From: Gordonia sputi NBRC 100414
GTDB lineage: Bacteria; Actinomycetota; Actinomycetes; Mycobacteriales; Mycobacteriaceae
Reading direction: 5' to 3'
NCBI RefSeq assembly: GCF_000248055.1
Contig: NZ_BAFC01000006.1
Span: forward strand, 28,447-92,446
DNA: 64,000 bases
This document shows, piece after piece, positions 9,632 to 18,553 of this stretch. The notes beneath the pieces were generated by a model. That model did not search any database, was not told where the DNA came from, and was given only the letters and a program-made list of their open reading frames with translations. The position numbers and the translations under genes are program-made. Each line of letters starts with the position of its first letter. The stretch's first letter is position 1.

Positions 9632-10253
9632 ATGCGCCGTTACCTCACAACGCTGTTCACCGTCGCGATCGCGACCGTCGCCGCACTGGCAGCGACGGGC
9701 GCCCGCGACACCCACCGCCGCTGCGGGCGGCGTGCTCATCCGTCGTTACCTCAAGTACATGGGCGGTGCCGATCCCGCCGACCCCGCGCACAACGTGATC
9801 GCGCACGTGGTGACACTCGGCGCCACCAATCACGGGACAACACTGAGTGGCCCGGGCGCGCTCGCCGCGGTGCTGCGCGACGCAGGCGTCAACGTCGAAC
9901 CATCCATCACGGCCATTGCGGGAAGTGCGGGGTACGAGCAACTCGTCGGGTCGTCGATGATCACCGAACTCAACCGTGGCGGTGAGACTTTCGCGGGTGT
10001 CGACTACACGGTGATCGCCACCCGCTTCGACCAGTTCTCGACTCCGTATACCGCCACGTTCCTGACTGCCGGTCCCGGCGCGAGGGTCAACAACGTCCTG
10101 CTCCAGGACGGCTGTCCGGTCGATGTCTCGGGGCACTCCGTGATGACGTACTCACCGCGGGCGATCTCCGTGACGCTGCGCGCACTGGGAGTCTCGACGC
10201 CGCTCGTCTGCACCGTCCATCCGTGGAATCAGGACTGGGGGTTGACCGGATAG
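9632..10253 (+). pseudogene. Secreted lipase remnant with deleted core
   Basis: ATG 9632 starts a clear signal peptide (MRRYLTTLFTVAIATVAALA). After one frame change near 9700 and a few codons, the sequence jumps straight to AAGGVLIRRYLKYMGG, the segment that normally follows the nucleophile serine of actinobacterial secreted triacylglycerol lipases (usually G-H-S-x-GG). The rest of the family follows: VTLGATNHGTTLSG, YTVIATRFDQFSTPYT, and a His in DVSGHSVMTYSPRA, ending at TAG 10251-10253. About 90-120 residues including the nucleophile are missing, so the product cannot be active. The end overlaps the convergent SDR gene by 25 bp. Confidence 0.75.
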
Positions 10254-11221
10254 CCCGGTAGGTCGAAACCGACGCCCGTCGCCTTCTCCGCAGCTTCCCA
10301 GAGTGCGCGGGCGAGGCGGAGGTCGTCGGTCTCCTCCGGTGGCGCGACCAATACCGGCGCGCCAGACAGTTCCAGGAATCCTCCCGGGCCGATGTACTGA
10401 CCACCGAGCAATCCGGGATCGGTGGCGGCACGCACACTCGACAGCGCGCCCTCGGCGGGGTCCATGATGAACGTGCGTCGCACCCACCGCAGGGTCGGTG
10501 TGGTGAACAGCCAGCTCAGCATGCCCTGATCGCGCATCACGCCGCTATGGGTGGCACCCGGATGCGCCAGGACCGACGACGGCGCACCGTCGCCGAGCAA
10601 CGCGAGCCGACGCTGCAGCGCGATAGCGAAGATCGCCTGCGCCAGTTTCGACCGCGAGTACGCGGCCGCGGCGCTGTAGCCGACGTCCATCGCGAGGTCG
10701 TCGGGGTCGAGTCGCCCCACCGACGACAACTTCGAGCACACCGACACGATGCGGGCGTTACGAGCTGCACACAGCGGGCCGAGCAGCAGCCCGGTGAGCG
10801 CGAAGTGTCCGAGGAAGTTGGTGGCGAAGTCCAGCTCCACGCCGTCTTTCGTCAGTTCACGCTCCGCGCGCATCACCCCGGCGTTGTTGACGAGAATGTC
10901 GATCGCCGGAAAACGCTCGGCCAACTCGTCGGCGGCGCGGCGCACCGAAACCAGCTCACTCAGGTCGACCTGGACGATCTCGATGTTGCGAGCGATGTGG
11001 TTGTCAGGAGCGATTGGGCCACCGGAACCGCCCTCCGCGACGATCGCATCCCGCGCGCCTTGTGCGGCCTCGACGTTGCGGCACGCCAGTACGACCCTCG
11101 CTCCGAGACCTGCCAGGTGGCCCGCTGTCGCCAGACCAACGCCCGAATTCGCACCCGTGACCACGGCGGTACGTCCGGACAGATCCGGCGCATCGGACAA
11201 CGACCACCGCGATTCACCCAT
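10229..11221 (-). CDS. Short-chain dehydrogenase/reductase
   Basis: The 330-residue protein is an SDR of the retinol-dehydrogenase/protochlorophyllide-reductase-like type. The Rossmann motif TGANSGVG is followed by RVVLACRN (NADP preference), NNAGVM, and the catalytic pair in YSRSK. The substrate is unknown; lipid or steroid-like carbonyls are common in relatives. The ATG at 11221 (MGESRWS) is chosen because GGAGGAGTCAGCG precedes it; the longer frame upstream has no such site. It is convergent with the lipase pseudogene and divergent from the lipoprotein esterase. Confidence 0.9.
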   Translation of the reverse strand: MGESRWSLSDAPDLSGRTAVVTGANSGVGLATAGHLAGLGARVVLACRNVEAAQGARDAIVAEGGSGGPIAPDNHIARNIEIVQVDLSELVSVRRAADELAERFPAIDILVNNAGVMRAERELTKDGVELDFATNFLGHFALTGLLLGPLCAARNARIVSVCSKLSSVGRLDPDDLAMDVGYSAAAAYSRSKLAQAIFAIALQRRLALLGDGAPSSVLAHPGATHSGVMRDQGMLSWLFTTPTLRWVRRTFIMDPAEGALSSVRAATDPGLLGGQYIGPGGFLELSGAPVLVAPPEETDDLRLARALWEAAEKATGVGFDLPGYPVNPQS

Positions 11222-11397
11222 CGCTGACTCCTCCCACGTCGGATATTCGTACGATCTCACACGCTCACGTAAGGATCGGGCGCAGTCCTGCGGGCACAAT
11301 GGACACGCGAACTCTTCGCCGAGCCATGTGCCCGCCCGCCTTGACCCGACACCCCGACACCCCCCACCCGACACCAATGCCGAGGACCTTGTCTCAC

Positions 11398-12426
11398 GTG
11401 GCCACCCCCCGCACCGTGCCGTCACCCCGCCGCGCCCTGACGATCGCGGCGCTGGCTTTCGCGTGCACGGTGGCCGCGGCGTGCTCGACGCCGTCGCACG
11501 AGTCGGTCGGTGCCTCGACTCCTGCTCCCTCAGGTGCCGTACCCGCGACCGCCAAGGTGTCGGCCGCTGTTCCCCGAGGCGCAGCAGCCAAGGACATAAA
11601 CAATCAGGCGACCGGGTCGAAGATCGCGCTGCATCGCTACTTCTACGCGGTATCGACCGGGCAGGCCGATCCTCGACAGAACTGGATGGACCTCTACCTT
11701 CCGCCTCGGCAGGGCAAGGTCCCGCTGGTCGTGCTCATCCACGGCGGGGCATGGCAGGCCAAGATCGGGGCGGGCACGTTCGCCACCTTCGCGCGACGCC
11801 TGGCCGAACGCGGACTCGCCGTGGTCAACGTCGAGTACCGCCGGGTCGGCAATGGCGGCGGCTGGCCGACGACCTTCGTCGACGTCGCGTCGGCAATGGA
11901 TGCCATCCCCGACCTCGCGAAGGCCTATCCCCAACTCAACCTCAGCAACGCCGTCGCCGTCGGACACTCGGCGGGCGCGCAGCTCGCTGTGTGGGCGAGT
12001 ACGCGACAGGATCTGCGTCCAGGCGAGGTCGGCGCATCCCCGACGTTCCGTCCGACGACCGTCGTCTCGCTCGCGGGTCCACTCGACATGCGTCGAGCCG
12101 TCGCGATGGGCGACAAGCGCATCGTGCGCGTACTCGGCGGCACTCCTGCCCAGGTTCCGGACCGATACGCATCGGTCGACCCGATCCAGAATCTCGATCC
12201 GCAGACACCGGTCATAGCGATCGCCGGAACATCGGATCATGTGGTGCCGCACGTACTCTCGCAGGATTACGTCGCGGCGGATGCGAAGGCGGGTGGGCGC
12301 GCACAGGCGATTATCATGCCGGGACAAACACATTCGTCGCTGGTCGATCCGAAATCAAAGGCATTCGAGCAGATCCTCGAGCTGATCACCCGCGTCACCA
12401 ACGACGCGCACGCCAACGGTTCCTGA
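11398..12426 (+). CDS. Lipoprotein alpha/beta hydrolase (esterase, BD-FAE-like)
   Basis: The product is an exported esterase-like protein of about 342 residues. The N-terminus has basic residues, a hydrophobic stretch ALTIAALAFACTVAAAC and a lipobox VAAAC, so it is probably a lipid-anchored surface protein. A low-complexity Ser/Pro/Ala linker follows. The hydrolase domain shows the oxyanion motif HGGAW, nucleophile elbow GHSAG, Asp in AGTSDHVVP and His in PGQTHSSL. I chose GTG 11398 because the signal peptide then has normal length; ATG 11377 is an alternative and neither has a strong ribosome-binding site. Confidence 0.8.
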   Translation: MATPRTVPSPRRALTIAALAFACTVAAACSTPSHESVGASTPAPSGAVPATAKVSAAVPRGAAAKDINNQATGSKIALHRYFYAVSTGQADPRQNWMDLYLPPRQGKVPLVVLIHGGAWQAKIGAGTFATFARRLAERGLAVVNVEYRRVGNGGGWPTTFVDVASAMDAIPDLAKAYPQLNLSNAVAVGHSAGAQLAVWASTRQDLRPGEVGASPTFRPTTVVSLAGPLDMRRAVAMGDKRIVRVLGGTPAQVPDRYASVDPIQNLDPQTPVIAIAGTSDHVVPHVLSQDYVAADAKAGGRAQAIIMPGQTHSSLVDPKSKAFEQILELITRVTNDAHANGS

Positions 12427-12461
12427 GGCCCCCCGCACCGGCCGGCTCCACGGACACGAAC

Positions 12462-12499
12462 AACGGGCCCCGACCACAGATGTGTGGCCGGAACCCGTT
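12462..12499. terminator. Bidirectional terminator-like hairpin
   Basis: An interrupted inverted repeat pairs AACGGG with CCCGTT and CCACA with TGTGG around a GATG loop. It sits in the 98-bp gap between the convergent esterase and StyA-like genes and would end both transcripts. Confidence 0.65.
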
Positions 12500-12524
12500 G
12501 CGTCAGAGAAGTGTTGCGAGTTGA

Positions 12525-13895
12525 TCAGGCGGGAACTGCGCGCGAGCTGAAGCTTCCCACCGGTTCGAACCGGCCGAGCACGTCGTCGGCAGGCTCGCCC
12601 GACACGGCCGAGATGAAGCCGAGCACGTCGTCGCGATCACCAAGTGTGAGAAGCGGATTGGGATCGGACAGCAGGCCGAACAGCGCCGAGGCGACGTCGA
12701 CGTTGACCGCTGCGGCCGGGAAGGCCAGTTCGAGGTGGGTCGCGTAATCGGGGTCGCCGAGGTAGAGCCTCGTCACCTCGACGGACGCGTGTCCTCTTCT
12801 CTCCCAATGCTTCTCGAACTCGTCGACCAGCCACTGCGCGGAGAACTCAGCCGACGGGTCGTCGTCGAGGCGCGCCTTGGCGGCCTGCACCAGTTCGGCG
12901 ACTTGGATCAGTGAGTTCTGCGCACCCTGCCCGGCAACCGGATCGACGGCGATCGCGGTGTCGCCGATCGCCGCGACGACGTGCCCGCTCTTCGTCGTGC
13001 CGACGGGCTTGCGGACGGTCGGGGTGACACCACCCTTCAACCATGAGTAGGGGTCGGACTCGATGACGGCGAGCTCGCGGATCGCGGGAGCATCCGCGGG
13101 GAACCACTCGTCGAAGATGTCGACGATCGCCTGGCGCGCCGACGCGGCGTCGGTCACCTCGTCGATCTTCGGCGCCCACGCGCCGTCGGGCTTGGCGAAG
13201 ACGATGAACGACCATGTGGCGCCCGCATCCTTGTGCAGGAAGGGTCCGACGAAGATCTCACCGTTGTCACTGTCGAGGTTGAACAGCGACTGACGTCCGC
13301 CGTCGGCCGCACGGTAGGCGAACGTGTCGGGACCGTGGTCGAGCCCGGTCAGCGTGACCTGCAACAGCCGACGTTGCGGCTCACGGTAGTGGGTGCGCTC
13401 GTCGTCGACGGGGAAGAACGAGGCCAGCCCACCCTTGCCCGTGGCGACGAGGGTCAGGTCGTTGTCGGCCGCGATCTCGTCGAGACGGTCGGGGTCGACG
13501 GCCTCGACCTCGAAGCGTCCGCCGCGCTCGAGGAACCGGCCGAGCCTGTCGTCGGCGCGCAGCCGTAGGTCGACGGCCTGTGCGACATAGCCGTAGTCGG
13601 GATTGAACTCGAGGACGTCCACACGCTCGGCACCCTCACCAGACGACAGCCGGACGCTGATTCCGGTGGTGTTGCCCACCTCGTAGAGGTCGTCGATGAT
13701 CTGCGCGTCCCAGTCGCGTGAGCTGCCGAACAGCACGCCGACGCCGGTCGGTGGGACCTTGTCTCGCAACGACTCTCGATCGCGGTCGCTGTAGAGAGTG
13801 ACGTCGAATCCCGCGTCGAGGAAGCCGAGCGCAGCGCTCGTACCGGTTACTCCCGCGCCGACGATCGCAACGGATCGACGTTTCTGGTCTGCCAT
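12525..13895 (-). CDS. Styrene monooxygenase StyA-like FAD-dependent oxygenase
   Basis: The 456-residue protein has an N-terminal FAD-binding Rossmann motif (VAIVGAGVTGTSAALGF) followed by LYSDRDRESLRDKVPPTGVGVLFG, a pattern of the styrene-monooxygenase (StyA, group E) family rather than PHBH-type hydroxylases. A second motif, GHVVAAIGDTAIAVDPVAGQGAQNS, matches the GD and nucleotide-binding region of these flavoproteins. StyA-type enzymes epoxidise alkenes or oxidise indole and need a separate flavin reductase; none is adjacent, so the electron donor would be elsewhere. ATG 13895 is chosen because AAAGGAGCACAC precedes it. The true substrate is not known. Confidence 0.8.
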   Translation of the reverse strand: MADQKRRSVAIVGAGVTGTSAALGFLDAGFDVTLYSDRDRESLRDKVPPTGVGVLFGSSRDWDAQIIDDLYEVGNTTGISVRLSSGEGAERVDVLEFNPDYGYVAQAVDLRLRADDRLGRFLERGGRFEVEAVDPDRLDEIAADNDLTLVATGKGGLASFFPVDDERTHYREPQRRLLQVTLTGLDHGPDTFAYRAADGGRQSLFNLDSDNGEIFVGPFLHKDAGATWSFIVFAKPDGAWAPKIDEVTDAASARQAIVDIFDEWFPADAPAIRELAVIESDPYSWLKGGVTPTVRKPVGTTKSGHVVAAIGDTAIAVDPVAGQGAQNSLIQVAELVQAAKARLDDDPSAEFSAQWLVDEFEKHWERRGHASVEVTRLYLGDPDYATHLELAFPAAAVNVDVASALFGLLSDPNPLLTLGDRDDVLGFISAVSGEPADDVLGRFEPVGSFSSRAVPA

Positions 13896-14045
13896 GTGTG
13901 CTCCTTTGGGTCTGGACTTTTCGACGATGGACACAGCGTGCGCGATGCACTGTGGTGGGAAAAGATTTAGAAGCACGAAGGCGCAAACCTCCCGCGCCGA
14001 CGGGGTCCGCAGACCGGGTCGTTCGCCGCGCTACCATCGCTGCCT

Positions 14046-16214
14046 GTGAGTTCCACGCTTTCCGACGCCGGGATCGCCGCCGGCACCCCGAACGAGGACG
14101 CCGCCACCGGCAACACCTCGGGGTACCGCCTCGACCTCGACGGTCTGCGGGGTATCGCGATCGCGCTCGTCGCGATCTTCCATGTGTGGTTCGGCCGGGT
14201 GTCCGGCGGCGTCGACGTGTTCCTCACCCTGTCCGGCTACTTCTTCATCGCCTCATTGCTCAAGCACGTCATCGCGACCAACCCGCCGAACGTGTCGTGG
14301 CGACGGGCGGTGAATCCGTGGCCCCGCTTCTGGCGGCTGGTACGTCGCCTCTTGCCCGCGCTGCTCGTCGTACTGGCTGTCATCACCGCCCTGATCGCAC
14401 TGATCATGCCCAGAACCCGTTGGGGCCCTTTGGGTTCGGAAATCCAGGCGAGTGCGCTCTATTACCAGAACTGGCACCTCGCGTTCGACTCACAGGACTA
14501 CGCCGCCGCGGATTCGGCGAACAGTCCGATGCAGCATCTGTGGTCGATGTCGATGCAGGGCCAGTTCTTCGTGCTCACGCTCGTGTGCATGCTCGCGCTC
14601 GGCGGCGTCCTGAAGTTGCTCGCGCGTCGCACCTCGGTGTTCGGCGAGGCCCGCGTCATTCGTGGCATCGTCGGCGTCGCATTGCTGGCCGTCGCAGTCG
14701 TCTCGTTCGCCTGGGCGGTGTACCGCCACGGCGTCAATCAGCCGTTCAACTACTACGACACGGTCGCGAGGCTGTGGGAGCCGCTCGCAGGCGGGCTGTT
14801 GGCCGTCGCCATCCCTCAACGACTCACGCAGGTACATCGCAACCGACTGGCGGTGCCCGGTTGGCTGCGCGACGTCGTCGGTGTTGGGGCCCTCGCGCTC
14901 ATCGTGAGCTGCGGCTGGTGGATCAGCGGGGTGTCGGAGTATCCGGGCGTCTGGACGTGGATTCCCGTCGGCGCAACGCTCGCGCTGATCTGGACGGGTT
15001 CACCCGCCGCCCGCGACGCGGCGTCGAACGACGCAGGACTGATCAGCCGAGCGCTCGCGCACCCGCGTCTGGTGTGGCTCGGTTCGGTGGCCTACGCGCT
15101 CTACCTGTGGCATTGGCCGCTGCTCATCTTCTACCTCGCGTGGCGCTTCCAGGACGACGTGAGCTGGTACGAGGGCACTGCGATTCTCGCCGTATCGCTG
15201 CTGCTCGCGTGGCTGACGACCCGGTACATCGAGGCTCCGCTGCGATCCGGACGGAACACCGGTTTCGGCCGCTCGTATCGTGTCGCGCTCACCGCCCTGC
15301 TCGTAATCGCGACGATCATCGCAGGCACGACGGCCGTCGTCTGGCAGCGGAACGCAGCGAACGCGACGGTCAACACCGACAACCTCGACCCCCGGCTCTA
15401 CCCCGGTGCGCGCGCGTACCTCGACGGCGCGCCGACGCCCCGCGTCGACCCGCAGCCCAGCCCGGAGGTCGTCGACAAGGACTGGCCGATCACCTCGTAC
15501 GACTCGATGATCAGCGGCTGGAAGGATCCGGCGATCAAGGTCGGCGTCTACGGCGATCCCGCCGCCACACGCACCGTCGCGCTGGTCGGCGGATCGCACG
15601 CGGAACAGTGGATCACCGCGCTCGACGCCGTCGGCAAGCAGCGCGGATTCCGGGTCACCACCTACCTGAAGGTCGGCTGCGCGTTGACCACCTCCCACGT
15701 ATTCACCTGGTTCGGGCAGAAGTACTACCAGTGCAACGACTGGTCACGACGCGTGATGGGCCGGTTGGCCGTCGACAAACCCGACGTCGTGTTCACCAAC
15801 AGCACACGGCCCGTCGAGAACGGTCCCGGCGACACCGTTCCCAAGGACTACACCGACATCTTCACGCAGTTCCGTGACCGGGGACAGCGGGTCGTCGCGG
15901 TGCGCGACAACCCCTGGGCGCACGGCAAACTCAAGCCCCCGGAATGCCTCGCACAGGGCAAGAAACCGCAGGTCTGCGGCGTCGACCGGGATGTGGCGAT
16001 GGCGGAGGCAGACCCCGCGCAGGCCATCGCATCGCAGTATCCGAACATGTCATTTCTCGACTACACCGACGCGATGTGCAGCCCGACCTACTGCCCGGCT
16101 GTCGTCGGCAACATCCTGGTCTGGCACGACTACCACCACCTGTCGGCGACGTTCGTGCGCAGCCTCATCCCCGCGGTCGACGCCGATCTGGGCCGTGCGC
16201 TGCGGTGGTGGTGA
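14046..16214 (+). CDS. Acyltransferase-3 / SGNH fusion (OafA-OatA type O-acyltransferase)
   Basis: The 722-residue protein couples an integral acyltransferase-3 domain (about residues 25-410, ten or more membrane segments, with DLDGLRGIAIALVAIFH and GGVDVFLTLSGYFF) to an extracytoplasmic SGNH domain (about 500-722). The SGNH blocks are VALVGGSHAEQW near residue 515 and the Asp-His pair in DYHHLSATF near residue 695. Such fusions move an acyl group across the membrane and put it on a cell-envelope polysaccharide, peptidoglycan or lipid glycan. GTG 14046 has no Shine-Dalgarno, but TACCAT lies eight bases before it, so a leaderless transcript is possible. A second acyltransferase-3 gene follows. 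Confidence 0.9.
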   Translation: MSSTLSDAGIAAGTPNEDAATGNTSGYRLDLDGLRGIAIALVAIFHVWFGRVSGGVDVFLTLSGYFFIASLLKHVIATNPPNVSWRRAVNPWPRFWRLVRRLLPALLVVLAVITALIALIMPRTRWGPLGSEIQASALYYQNWHLAFDSQDYAAADSANSPMQHLWSMSMQGQFFVLTLVCMLALGGVLKLLARRTSVFGEARVIRGIVGVALLAVAVVSFAWAVYRHGVNQPFNYYDTVARLWEPLAGGLLAVAIPQRLTQVHRNRLAVPGWLRDVVGVGALALIVSCGWWISGVSEYPGVWTWIPVGATLALIWTGSPAARDAASNDAGLISRALAHPRLVWLGSVAYALYLWHWPLLIFYLAWRFQDDVSWYEGTAILAVSLLLAWLTTRYIEAPLRSGRNTGFGRSYRVALTALLVIATIIAGTTAVVWQRNAANATVNTDNLDPRLYPGARAYLDGAPTPRVDPQPSPEVVDKDWPITSYDSMISGWKDPAIKVGVYGDPAATRTVALVGGSHAEQWITALDAVGKQRGFRVTTYLKVGCALTTSHVFTWFGQKYYQCNDWSRRVMGRLAVDKPDVVFTNSTRPVENGPGDTVPKDYTDIFTQFRDRGQRVVAVRDNPWAHGKLKPPECLAQGKKPQVCGVDRDVAMAEADPAQAIASQYPNMSFLDYTDAMCSPTYCPAVVGNILVWHDYHHLSATFVRSLIPAVDADLGRALRWW

Positions 16215-16232
16215 GTCTGTATAGCGGTGAGA

Positions 16233-16258
16233 CTCCCTGACAGCCACGTCTCAGGGGG
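16233..16258 (+). terminator. Hairpin after the SGNH acyltransferase gene
   Basis: CTCCCTGA pairs with TCAGGGGG (one wobble) around a ten-base loop, 20 bp after the stop codon. No strong U-tract follows, so intrinsic termination is uncertain. Confidence 0.4.
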
Positions 16259-16434
16259 CGTCCAGACTGCACTGATAAGCTCATAGTCGATAACGGGAGG
16301 ATCACGGCCCATCAACGCGATGGTGCCGCAACGTTGACGCAAGGGGCGGGCATCGAGGCTCGGGTACCCGGTCGACGTGACGAGATCCGGCCACGAACAC
16401 CGTCCACGAGAACTGTCAGGGGCTGAGTCTGAGT

Positions 16435-17676
16435 ATGTCGACGACGTTGGTTTCGCGTGCAAACGAGTCGACGGCCGACGCCGACGCCTCGATTACGCGA
16501 CCGACTCGCCGCCCCTATCTACACCAGGTCGACCTGATCCGAACGGTGACATTCTCACTGGTCATCTTCGTGCACTGCCTCACGCAGACCACCAACGAGT
16601 TCACCAGCATGCCGGTCAACACCACGTCGCTGCTGCTGCACTTCACGCGCAACACGTTCTTCGCCCTCACCGGCTTTGTGTTGATGTACCAGAACTTCGA
16701 CAAGCAAGACTTCAGTGCGCCGACGTTCTGGAAGCGTCGAATCAAGCTGGTGATCTATCCGTACGTGATCTGGTCGGCCGTCTACTGGGTGGTCAACATG
16801 TGGCTGGCGGGCAAGCTCACCGAGATCCCGACGAGCCTGACCAACTTCTTCTACCAGCTCAGTTGGGGCCTCTCCGGGTTCCAGATGTACTTCCTGTTCG
16901 TGATGCTGCAGGTCTACCTGATCTTCCCGCTGGTGGTCTGGCTGCTGCGCGCAACCACCGGGCATCACCTGGCGCTACTGGGTGTCAGCCTGGTGCTGCA
17001 GTTCGCCGTCGCCGCGACCATCACGCATTGGAATCCGCCCGCGACCGTCGCGGCCCGCTGGTGGCACAACTACGCCACGTTCGTCCCCTATCAGTTCTTC
17101 ATCCTGTACGGCGCTGTCGCCGCGGTGCACCGCAAGCAGATCGGCGCATGGCTGCAGGGCAAGGGCTGGTGGTTGTTCGGTGCGCTGCTCGTGACCGCGG
17201 CGATCGCCGTCGGCTCGTACATCGGGGGCGTCTGGTTCGCGGGCAAACCGGTGCACGACAACAACTCCGCGTTCTACCCCGCCTTGGTTCCGTTCCTGGT
17301 CGTCGCGATGACCTGCCTATACGCGGTTGCCCTGCACTGGGCCGAGAACCGACGTGAGTTCACCCCGCGGTTCGCGCGGGCCGTGAAGTACGCGTCCAAT
17401 CGCTCGTTCCCGGTGTTCCTCGTCCATGTGCTGGTGCTGACGATGATCATGTACCCGCAGCGCAACGGCACATCGTGGGTGCGTGAAGCCATGGGCCAGC
17501 CGTGGTCGACCATCGTCGTCTACCTGGCCACATTGGCCGGGTCGCTACTGCTCGTCGAGATTCTGCGCCGACTCCCCGGCGCGCTGTACCTGACCGGCCG
17601 CCCGCGGATTCCGTTCCGTAGCCCGCGCGCCGACTCCGCGCCGAGTGCACCTGCCGTCGTAGGGGCGTCGTCGTAG
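16435..17676 (+). CDS. Acyltransferase-3 family membrane protein
   Basis: The 413-residue protein is an acyltransferase-3 without an SGNH domain. The conserved start YLHQVDLIRTVTFSLVIFVH contains the Arg and His of the family, and FALTGFVLMY lies in the next helix. About ten hydrophobic segments follow, ending with a short polar tail. Such proteins acylate sugars or lipids from the cytoplasmic side of the membrane. It lies 220 bp after the related SGNH-fused acyltransferase. The two may act on the same envelope glycan, but this is inference. The stop codon TAG 17674-17676 is inside a 14-bp tandem repeat. Confidence 0.85.
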   Translation: MSTTLVSRANESTADADASITRPTRRPYLHQVDLIRTVTFSLVIFVHCLTQTTNEFTSMPVNTTSLLLHFTRNTFFALTGFVLMYQNFDKQDFSAPTFWKRRIKLVIYPYVIWSAVYWVVNMWLAGKLTEIPTSLTNFFYQLSWGLSGFQMYFLFVMLQVYLIFPLVVWLLRATTGHHLALLGVSLVLQFAVAATITHWNPPATVAARWWHNYATFVPYQFFILYGAVAAVHRKQIGAWLQGKGWWLFGALLVTAAIAVGSYIGGVWFAGKPVHDNNSAFYPALVPFLVVAMTCLYAVALHWAENRREFTPRFARAVKYASNRSFPVFLVHVLVLTMIMYPQRNGTSWVREAMGQPWSTIVVYLATLAGSLLLVEILRRLPGALYLTGRPRIPFRSPRADSAPSAPAVVGASS

Positions 17677-17694
17677 GGGCGTCGTCGTAGGGGT
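17653..17694. repeat. Three 14-bp tandem repeats across a stop codon
   Basis: Copies at 17653-17666, 17667-17680 and 17681-17694 share G(T/C)CGTCGTAGGGG. Each contains TAG (17660, 17674 and 17688). Because the period is 14, the three TAG triplets fall in three different frames, and the middle one is the stop of the acyltransferase gene. Confidence 0.85.
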
Positions 17695-17782
17695 TTCGTA
17701 GACGCGGCTCGTTCTGGTGAACGCGGTCGGTACACCAGACGCGTCTGCCGAATCGGGCGGCGTTTGGCGGGCAGGCGCGGCG

Positions 17783-18397
17783 TCAGAGAACACTGAGCAA
17801 CGCTCGGGGTCGAGCGAGGAACGTCTCCCGAATGTGGTTGCGCGCCAACGTCCACCACGAGCACGGGCACTGCGCCTCGACGCCGAGCGCGTCGATCCCA
17901 CGTGCACGACACAGTGCGATGGCGCGCGAGACGTGAAAGTCCTGCGTGACGATCACCACCGGATTCGACGCCGCCCCGCCGATCACCTCGGGTAGCCGTC
18001 GGCAACTGCGTTCGGTGTCGTACCCGGCGGGGTCGTCGACGATCACTGACGCGGGCACGCCGTGCGCCTCGAGGTAGTCACGCATCACGGCCGGCTCGTC
18101 GCCGGCATCCGCATCGCCGTTGCCGGAGACGACGACGCGGGCGACGGCGCCCGTCCGGTACAGATCGAGCGCCGTGTCGAGGCGTCCCCGCACATACGAA
18201 CCCGGCTCGCCGTCGGAGACCAGGGAGCCGAGGACGAGCAGGGTCGACCGGTTCGGGATGCCCTGCGCGTCGACGATTCGGCCCGACGACGCCACGAACA
18301 CCCAGGTCGCGGCTACCGTCACGATGAGTTCGCCGAGCACGAGGAGCACAAGCAACAATCGACCCGCAACGCTGCTGATCCGCGATCCGGTGTTCAC
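17783..18397 (-). CDS. YdcF/SanA-like DUF218 membrane-anchored protein
   Basis: The 204-residue protein starts with one membrane segment (GRLLLVLLVLGELIVTVAATWVF) and continues with a DUF218 domain: LLVLGSLVSDGEP, then VVVSGNGDADAGDEPAVMRDYL, then VIVTQDFHVSRAIALCRARG. DUF218 proteins (YdcF, SanA, ElyC) act in cell-envelope maintenance in other bacteria, without an agreed reaction. The GTG start at 18397 gives an uninterrupted N-in anchor. It is convergent with the acyltransferase gene. Confidence 0.85.
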   Translation of the reverse strand: MNTGSRISSVAGRLLLVLLVLGELIVTVAATWVFVASSGRIVDAQGIPNRSTLLVLGSLVSDGEPGSYVRGRLDTALDLYRTGAVARVVVSGNGDADAGDEPAVMRDYLEAHGVPASVIVDDPAGYDTERSCRRLPEVIGGAASNPVVIVTQDFHVSRAIALCRARGIDALGVEAQCPCSWWTLARNHIRETFLARPRALLSVL

Positions 18398-18490
18398 CGC
18401 TCACACGCTAATCAACAGCGATCGGGGCGATCTGACGTGTGGTCCATACGGCACGGTGGATACTGGTGTGATCGACGACTGCTGCTCTGG

Positions 18491-18528
18491 TCGTTGTGAC
18501 CATCATCAATCGTTGTGACCATCATCGT
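18491..18528. repeat. 19-bp direct duplication before the WS/DGAT gene
   Basis: TCGTTGTGACCATCATC is repeated with a 19-bp period at 18491 and 18510. The second copy provides an in-frame GTG upstream of the chosen start, so the duplication extends the open frame without a clear coding role. Confidence 0.6.
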
Positions 18529-18553
18529 CGTCGAAGAGAACCCAGGGGGCCTC

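Noticed and set aside
10749..12524. A 591-codon open frame across the SDR start and the esterase gene
   Set aside because: It runs antisense to the SDR and out of frame with the lipoprotein esterase, both supported by motifs; its own sequence is Arg/Ser/Pro low complexity.
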